Source: an uncultured Collinsella sp.
GTDB taxonomy: Bacteria > Actinomycetota > Coriobacteriia > Coriobacteriales > Coriobacteriaceae
Assembly: GCA_958446785.1 (NCBI GenBank)
Contig: CAUCXP010000026.1
Location: forward strand, 1 to 11,925
DNA length: 11,925 nt
Direction of reading: 5' to 3'
Positions within the stretch are counted from its first letter, which is position 1; the number at the start of each line of letters is the position of its first letter. Below are positions 7,765 to 11,925 of the stretch, one piece after another. The notes under the pieces are model-generated. The model was not told where the DNA came from and searched no databases. It worked only from the letters and a program-made list of their open reading frames with translations. The translations under genes were made by a program, and so were the position numbers.

Positions 7765-7846
7765 TGTAATCAGCCCATATTTTAATGGCACCGTTTTCCC
7801 AGCTAGATAAACATTTATGCGGCCTTTAGGCCACCGCGGCGATATG

Positions 7847-7881
7847 GAATGTGACAAAGGGATGCCCCCTTTGTCACATTC
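7847..7881. repeat. Perfect 15-bp palindrome between the nitroreductase gene and kup
   Basis: GAATGTGACAAAGGG (7847-7861) and CCCTTTGTCACATTC (7867-7881) are perfect inverted arms around the 5-base loop ATGCC. The structure starts one base after the nitroreductase stop codon on the minus strand, so it is well placed to end that transcript or protect its 3' end. No T-run follows on either strand. The core ACAAAGG/CCTTTGT is shared with the palindrome at 5591-5623 on the other side of kup. Confidence 0.8.
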
Positions 7882-7882
7882 G

Positions 7883-8755
7883 TCATTTTCCGAGCCAGTT
7901 TTTGAACCACCACTCCATAGAGCGGCTCATCTCGGCCATAAAGGGACTCGTGTGCTTACGGGTGTAGATATCGACGACGCGCTCGCCCACCTCGCGGGCG
8001 TGCGGGCGAAACATCGCGTCCATCTCGGCCACCTGCGCATCCAAGGTCGCGGCGTCGGCGCGACAATAACGCTCCTCATGCACCAGGTTCACCACGGGAT
8101 GCGCGATCGCCGGGCGCTCCTTGCGGGGCGTGCCGATGATGAGCATCGACAGCGGCATGGTATAGGGAGGCAAGTCCAGCAGCGCGGCGACTTCCTCGGC
8201 GTTCTCGACGACATCGCCGATATAGCAGCTCCCCAGCCCCAGGGCCTCGGCGGCAACCACGGCGTTTTGAGCGGCGATCATGGCATCCTGTGCCGCGATG
8301 GCAAAGTCGCCCAGGCCCGGCGCACGACGTGGCGACTTGCCCGTGCGCTCGACAAACTCGGGCTCAAAGCAACCCACGTGCTCAAACAGATCGATCCACT
8401 TGGCATAGTCGACTACAAATATGAGTGCCCAGGGCGCCTTGGCGATCATGGGCTGATGATCGCACAGGTCGGCCAGGCGGTCCAATGTGGCCTGCTCACG
8501 AATGCTCACGATGGAATACATCATCATGGCGCCTGCCGACGGCGCACGGCTCGCCGCATGCAGAATCGCCGCCCGCTGTTCGTCGGTCACCGCCACGGGA
8601 CGGTCATCGTCATCACGCGCGAAGGCACGCGTAGACGAGCGATGCTCCAAGATGTCCAGTACCGCGTTGCCCGTAGTCTCGACCGGATAGCCGTATGTAT
8701 CCACGACCGCAGCTCCGTCGCTGCCCATGTCCGCCTTGCAAACCTGCTCGCTCAT
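7883..8755 (-). CDS. FMN-dependent nitroreductase-family oxidoreductase
   Basis: A 290-residue cytoplasmic flavoprotein that would reduce nitroaromatics, quinones or other acceptors with NAD(P)H; the natural substrate is unknown. FMN-phosphate contacts are expected from HRSSTRAF (R39, S40, R43). SRAPSAGAMMMYS (69-81) is the second flavin-contact segment and GLGSCYIGDV (173-182) the glycine-rich segment typical of the family. The C-terminus has the KHTSPFMAEMSRSMEWW ending seen in nitroreductases with an extended tail, which fits a length above the 200-240 residues of the simplest members. The ATG at 8755 has a GAGG upstream at slightly long spacing. An ATG ten codons in, preceded by AAGGCGGAC, is a possible alternative start. 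The gene is divergent from the LtaS-like gene (213 bp between starts) and lies upstream of kup on the same strand. Confidence 0.9.
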   Translation of the reverse strand: MSEQVCKADMGSDGAAVVDTYGYPVETTGNAVLDILEHRSSTRAFARDDDDRPVAVTDEQRAAILHAASRAPSAGAMMMYSIVSIREQATLDRLADLCDHQPMIAKAPWALIFVVDYAKWIDLFEHVGCFEPEFVERTGKSPRRAPGLGDFAIAAQDAMIAAQNAVVAAEALGLGSCYIGDVVENAEEVAALLDLPPYTMPLSMLIIGTPRKERPAIAHPVVNLVHEERYCRADAATLDAQVAEMDAMFRPHAREVGERVVDIYTRKHTSPFMAEMSRSMEWWFKNWLGK

Positions 8756-8968
8756 CGCCCTACCCTCGCCATTTCTTTAAGAAGCCTTTACGTTTCCGTG
8801 TAATTCCCGTCCATTATCGCGCAGGTCGCCGCTACATTGCGCAACACCACCACGCACGCGCGTTATTATGGCTGGTTGTTGTGCGCAGTCACCAAATGCA
8901 GCGCATATCTTGGTAACAATCGGGTAAACCCCCGCTTTCGTAGGTTTTAGTTTGTGAGGAGTCTCAGC
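8756..8968. other. Divergent intergenic region between the nitroreductase and LtaS-like genes
   Basis: This 213-bp gap must hold both divergent promoters, but I see no convincing -35/-10 pair for either. A loose dyad is present: TGCGCA at 8838-8843 and 8882-8887, extended by AC-rich and GT-rich flanks that pair only partly. It could be an operator or leader hairpin but is too weak to call. Confidence 0.4.
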
Positions 8969-11269
8969 ATGTTCGCTGCCGCCATCTCGCTCGTCGGTCT
9001 TGCGGCGACCGTCTACCTTGTCTTGCGCGAGGCCAAGGCCATTCGCGCTCAGTCGGGCACCGTTGCCAAAAGCGCTCTTGGGTGGAGCGTCGCCTTCGGC
9101 CTGTTCCAGCTCTTTTTGACCATTTGGGGCGCCATTGGCCTCGTCGCCCAAAACGAGCCGCTCGCCTTTGTGATGCTCATCCTGACCAATGCCATCCTCA
9201 CCGGCTGCGCTTGGGCCAGCATCGCCCGCGACCGTATCGCCCCGCGCGTCTTTGCGTTTGCCGCGCCCGACGCCCCCGCTCCCACCGGCAAGCTCGCCCG
9301 TCTGCGCGGCGCCTTTGTGGGCAAACCGCTCGTCGCCGCCGTCCTGTGCCTGCTGCTCGCCGGCGTCTTTGCGCTGCTGGGCATGGAGGTCTCGTCCAAC
9401 CACGACTTTACCTGGGTCTACCCCCTGTGCATCCTGCTCGAGTGGGCTATCATCACCACGCTCATGGTCGGCCTGTTCTTCCTGTTCCAGCGCCACGGCG
9501 CGGCTCCCGCGGTCCTGGCCTTTGCCCTCTTTGTCCTGGGCATTGCCGAGTTCTTTGTCATCACGTTTAAATCCATGCCCATCCAGCCGGGCGACCTTTC
9601 GGCCATCTCCACCGCCGCCGCAGTCGCCGGCAACGGCTACACCTTCTCCATCTCGCTGTTCTGCGTGCTGTCCATGGGCTTTACCGCCATCGCCATGCTG
9701 CTATGCGAGTACGCCGGCCTGGTGGCACCGCACCGTCAAAAGGGTGCCGCCAACGCCAAGCGCATGCTGCTCATCAACCTGCTCGTGGCGGTGCTGTGCC
9801 TGGGCGGCGTGACCGCGCATGTCACGCTTATCGACTACTACAACACCCTCGGCATCACCGTCTACACCTGGCGTCCGCTCGAGAGCTACTGGCGCGAGGG
9901 CTACCTGCCTGCCTTTATTAGTGCGGCGCAGTCCATCAAGCCGCCCAAACCCGCCGACTACTCCGTCGACGATGCCAAGACCACGCTCAAAAAGTACGCC
10001 AAGGCCTACGACAAGTCCGACGCGGCCAAGAGTGACGAGCGCGCCGCCGCAAAGGAGCAGTTCGACAGCGAGAAGCCCACGGTCATCGCCATCATGAACG
10101 AGACGTTCTCGGATCTGTCGATCTACCAGAACATGCGCGCCGGCTACGAGGGTCCGCAGTACTTTAAGAGCCTGTCCAACTGCCTCAGTCGCGGCAAGCT
10201 CTATGTGAGCGCCTACGGCGGCGGTACCGCCAATACCGAGTTTGAGTTTATGACCGGCAACTCCATGGCCAACCTGGGCTCGGGCGTGTACCCCTACACC
10301 ATCTACAACATGGAAACGACTGGGAACCTGGCAGAGCAGTTCAAGTCGCTCGGATATTCCACCACGGCCATGCACCCCAACCACGCGACCAACTGGAACC
10401 GCGAGAACGTCTACAAGGACTTTGGCTTTGACCAGTTCCTGTCCATCAACGACTTCCAGGGAGCCGATACCCTGCGCGGCATGGTGACCGACCAGGCTAC
10501 CTACGACAAGATTCTTGAGCTGCTCGACCAGAACGCCGATCCGCAGTTTATCTTCGACGTGACCATGCAGAACCACTCGGGCTACGACACGGGCCTGCTG
10601 CCGGTCGACAAGCAGATGCACCTGAACATCGACACGACCGACCTGGACGCCAAGACCGTCGAGGACGGCACGCTCTCCGATGTCGACGAGTATGTCTCGT
10701 GCATCGAGCAGTCCGACCAGGCGCTGCGCTACTTCCTTAACGCCTTAAGCAAGCTCGACCGCAAGGTGGTCGTGGTGTTCTGGGGCGACCATCAGCCGTT
10801 CTTCCCGTCCAAGTTCAATGACAAGTGGTTTACCAACGAGGACGACGCCACGCACCAGGAGCGTCTGTGGCAGACCGACTACATCATCTGGGCCAACTAC
10901 GACGTTGCCGGCTGCGACCAGACAAGCGAGGTCGACGACTTGTCCACCAACTACCTGTCCACGCAGCTTATGCAGTTGATCGGCGCACCGCTGTCCGACT
11001 ACCAGAAGGCGCACATGACGCTGCGCAAGTCGCTGCCCGCCATCAACTCGGTCGGCTACGAGGACGCCAGCCTGCGCTGGGCGCTCTCCTCCAACGTCAC
11101 CGGTGACGACGCCGCTGCCGCAGCCGCCACCAAGGCGCGCGAGGATTACGCCAAGATGCAGTATTACGAGATGTTCCGCGACGGCAAGAACGTGTATACC
11201 GAGCACTTCCAGACCGAGGCCAACGAGACCGACCCCAACCTGGCACCGGGCACGACGAAGATCAAGTAG
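8969..11269 (+). CDS. LtaS-like membrane phosphotransferase, alkaline phosphatase/sulfatase superfamily
   Basis: A 766-residue membrane protein with an extracellular catalytic domain. LtaS-type enzymes move glycerol-phosphate from phosphatidylglycerol onto a growing lipoteichoic acid; relatives transfer glycerol-phosphate or phosphoethanolamine to glycans. The ATG at 8969 follows AGGAG by 7 bases; the in-frame GTG at 8954 overlaps that site and is rejected. Residues 1 to about 300 contain seven or eight hydrophobic segments, against five in Staphylococcus LtaS. A charged, Lys/Ala-rich stretch (about 330-372) leads into the catalytic domain. Expected residues are present: E378 (IMNETFSDLS), nucleophile T420 (YGGGTANTEFEFMTG), W476/R478 (NWNREN), H536 (MQNHSGY), and D607/H608 (FWGDHQPFF). 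The sequence therefore looks active. The acceptor is unknown, and a role in a Coriobacteriia cell-wall glycopolymer is inferred. The gene appears monocistronic and ends 20 bases before a 30-bp inverted repeat. Confidence 0.88.
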   Translation: MFAAAISLVGLAATVYLVLREAKAIRAQSGTVAKSALGWSVAFGLFQLFLTIWGAIGLVAQNEPLAFVMLILTNAILTGCAWASIARDRIAPRVFAFAAPDAPAPTGKLARLRGAFVGKPLVAAVLCLLLAGVFALLGMEVSSNHDFTWVYPLCILLEWAIITTLMVGLFFLFQRHGAAPAVLAFALFVLGIAEFFVITFKSMPIQPGDLSAISTAAAVAGNGYTFSISLFCVLSMGFTAIAMLLCEYAGLVAPHRQKGAANAKRMLLINLLVAVLCLGGVTAHVTLIDYYNTLGITVYTWRPLESYWREGYLPAFISAAQSIKPPKPADYSVDDAKTTLKKYAKAYDKSDAAKSDERAAAKEQFDSEKPTVIAIMNETFSDLSIYQNMRAGYEGPQYFKSLSNCLSRGKLYVSAYGGGTANTEFEFMTGNSMANLGSGVYPYTIYNMETTGNLAEQFKSLGYSTTAMHPNHATNWNRENVYKDFGFDQFLSINDFQGADTLRGMVTDQATYDKILELLDQNADPQFIFDVTMQNHSGYDTGLLPVDKQMHLNIDTTDLDAKTVEDGTLSDVDEYVSCIEQSDQALRYFLNALSKLDRKVVVVFWGDHQPFFPSKFNDKWFTNEDDATHQERLWQTDYIIWANYDVAGCDQTSEVDDLSTNYLSTQLMQLIGAPLSDYQKAHMTLRKSLPAINSVGYEDASLRWALSSNVTGDDAAAAAATKAREDYAKMQYYEMFRDGKNVYTEHFQTEANETDPNLAPGTTKIK

Positions 11270-11289
11270 CGGGTCGCTCATAACTGAAA

Positions 11290-11419
11290 CGTCTGTCCGG
11301 GCGGAGGCATATAAGGTTCCCTGCTCGGACAGTCTTGCGCAAGACGGAGGCCACATTAAGTGGTCTCCTTTGCGTGCGGAACTCGCGATGAACCTTATAT
11401 GCCTCCGCCCGGACAGACG
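11290..11419. repeat. Perfect 30-bp inverted repeat with a 70-base loop
   Basis: The arm 11290-11319 (beginning CGTCTGTCCGGGCGGAGG) is exactly complementary to 11390-11419, with no mismatch over 30 bp. The loop contains a 14-base palindrome (GTCTTGCGCAAGAC, 11332-11345) directly followed by the hairpin 11346-11368, so the whole could fold into a branched structure. It starts 20 bases after the LtaS-like stop and may stabilise or end that transcript, or be the ends of a small mobile repeat. Confidence 0.9.
11329..11393 (+). repeat. 65-bp hairpin element, copy A (direct orientation)
   Basis: This copy matches the inverted copy at 11853-11917 at 61 of 65 positions with no insertion or deletion. 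It contains the stem GGAGGCCAC / GTGGTCTCC (11346-11354 / 11360-11368) around the loop ATTAA, followed by CTTTGCGTGCGG. The copy sits almost entirely in the loop of the 30-bp inverted repeat. The stem followed by CCTTTG could act as a weak terminator for the LtaS-like gene. Confidence 0.88.
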
Positions 11420-11474
11420 CCTTGTTGTTGGAGCACGGCTTGTCATGGGGGTATCCGCTGAACATATATAAGTT

Positions 11475-11508
11475 GAAGGCCACATTAAGTGACCTTCTTT
11501 GTATTCGG
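11475..11508 (+). repeat. Short third copy of the hairpin element (copy C), abutting the 62-bp array
   Basis: GAAGGCCAC-ATTAA-GTGACCTTC (11475-11497) has the same stem and loop as copies A and D, with one C-A mismatch in the stem. TTTGTATTCGG follows, against TTTGCGTGCGG in the others. Similarity stops where the first array unit begins (11506). Upstream of 11475 there is no similarity to copy A. Confidence 0.8.
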
Positions 11509-11801
11509 AAAGTGTGTCCCGGAATCTGCCTTCGGAATGGGACGCAGTTTCCGCTTGAGGGCCTGTTGGGAAAGCGCATCCCACTTCAAGAGTAAATTCC
11601 GGGTCGCACTTTCCGCTAAGGCTCTCAACCGGAAAGCGCATCCCATTCCAAGCCTTAATTCCGGGACATAGTTTCCGGACAAGACATCAACCGGAAAGTG
11701 GGGACCACTCTGAGCGCCGATTCTGGGACACACTTTCCGAAACACCGCCCATCCGGAAAGCCCGTCCCGCTCTGAATACATCCGGGCATGGAATATCCGC
11801 T
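11506..11801. repeat. Array of five dyad-symmetric units with a 62-bp period
   Basis: Units start at 11506, 11568, 11630, 11692 and 11754, exactly 62 bp apart. Units 1-4 each span 48 bp, open with CGGAAAG (GGGAAAG in unit 2), close with TTTCCG (11553, 11615, 11677 and 11739), and are followed by 14-bp linkers of unrelated sequence. Inner GTCCC-like and GGGAC-like blocks pair in the same way. By hand, the outer 15 positions of the two arms match at 13, 11, 10 and 12 sites in units 1-4. Unit 5 is degenerate and about 2 bp short (ends near 11799). The period is not a multiple of three, so this is not a repetitive protein gene. The function is unknown. Confidence 0.88.
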
Positions 11802-11852
11802 TATTAGGCCTTCCGTCAATAAAGGGGCGCCCTCCCGAGCGGCGGGCTCGAA

Positions 11853-11917
11853 GTTCATCGCGAGTTCCGCACGCAAAGAAGGCCACTTAATGTGGCCTTC
11901 GTCTTGCGCAGGACTGT
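11853..11917 (-). repeat. 65-bp hairpin element, copy D (inverted orientation)
   Basis: The reverse complement matches copy A at 61 of 65 positions. Its stem GAAGGCCAC / GTGGCCTTC (plus-strand 11878-11900) is perfectly paired. Relative to copy A, one stem pair changes from G-C to A-T by two substitutions, and another changes from G-T to G-C. Together with copy C it brackets the 62-bp array with inward-facing CTTTG ends. Confidence 0.88.
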
Positions 11918-11925
11918 AGAGCAGG

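Larger units (their letters stand above)
11270..11925. other. Gene-free, repeat-dense region downstream of the LtaS-like gene
   Basis: No open frame here resembles a protein, and those that exist run through the repeats described separately. The region holds a perfect 30-bp inverted repeat, three copies of a hairpin element (two long and mutually inverted, one short) and a five-unit array with a 62-bp period. Only 11420-11474 and about 11802-11852 have no repeat I can recognise. The right edge cuts the region 8 bases after the last inverted copy, so its true extent is unknown. Confidence 0.85.

Noticed and set aside
7724..7846. Riboswitch (for example c-di-AMP responsive) upstream of kup
   Set aside because: The best -10 box leaves a leader of only about 29 bases, and I could not recognise a conserved riboswitch core in the rest of the gap.
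8838..8887. Operator-like dyad (two TGCGCA sites) in the divergent gap
   Set aside because: Pairing beyond the palindromic hexamers is poor and the hexamers could occur by chance in G+C-rich DNA. It is noted only within the description of the gap.
11506..11801. CRISPR array
   Set aside because: The repeated units are diverged rather than near-identical, the variable linkers are only 14 bp, the units are 48-bp dyads, and no cas gene is in the window.
11506..11801. Integron attC sites
   Set aside because: The hairpin size is suggestive, but the RYYYAAC and GTTRRRY core sites are not found at the ends. No cassette genes separate the units, and no integrase is visible.
11485..11886. A 133-codon minus-strand open frame over the 62-bp array, and shorter ones nearby
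   Set aside because: The 62-bp period is not a multiple of three, so each repeat is read in a different frame. The product has no repeated or recognisable pattern, so the frame is accidental.
1..11925. tRNA or rRNA genes
   Set aside because: I saw no cloverleaf with a GTTCRA-type T arm and no rRNA-like stretch in the intergenic gaps. A covariance-model scan could not be run, so a small RNA gene could still be missed.

Overview
This high-GC window most likely comes from a member of the Coriobacteriia (Actinomycetota), with Collinsella the best guess. The guess rests on the G+C-rich third codon positions, the short AGGAG-type ribosome sites, and the mix of a fused RlmKL, a Kup transporter next to a Kdp-type two-component pair, and an LtaS-family enzyme. 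It comes from reading the proteins and has not been tested by a search.

Layout, left to right. (1) Positions 1-469, minus strand: the 5' part of a HAD-superfamily hydrolase that runs off the left edge. (2) 545-3121, plus strand: a fused 23S rRNA methyltransferase of the RlmKL type. Its C-terminal RlmK half looks intact, but its N-terminal RlmL half lacks recognisable catalytic motifs. (3) A long hairpin at 3125-3191 lies between the convergent ends of rlmKL and the next gene. (4) 3216-7723, minus strand: three genes transcribed in the order kup, kdpD-like, kdpE-like. Together they form a putative potassium-homeostasis module: a K+ uptake permease followed by a KdpD-type sensor without the large N-terminal KdpD/USP region, and its OmpR/KdpE-type response regulator. 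No kdpFABC pump genes are in the window. Two strong extragenic palindromes with a common ACAAAGG/CCTTTGT core bracket kup. (5) 7883-8755, minus strand: an FMN-dependent nitroreductase, which may be read upstream of kup. (6) 8969-11269, plus strand: a polytopic membrane protein with an extracellular LtaS/sulfatase-type domain that has all the expected catalytic residues.

The last 656 bases (11270-11925) carry no credible gene but are densely structured. First comes a perfect 30-bp inverted repeat (11290-11319 / 11390-11419) whose loop holds a 65-bp element. A second copy of that element (61 of 65 matching) lies inverted at 11853-11917, and a shorter third copy lies at 11475-11508. Between the copies sits an array of five dyad-symmetric units, each starting with (C/G)GGAAAG and closing with TTTCCG or a variant. 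The units start at exactly 62-bp intervals (11506, 11568, 11630, 11692, 11754), although their sequences have diverged. This array and its hairpin flanks are the most unusual thing in the window and may be an undescribed repeat, mobile or regulatory element.

The central genes fit a surface and ion-homeostasis neighbourhood. The outer genes (HAD hydrolase, RlmKL) look like housekeeping functions that happen to be adjacent.
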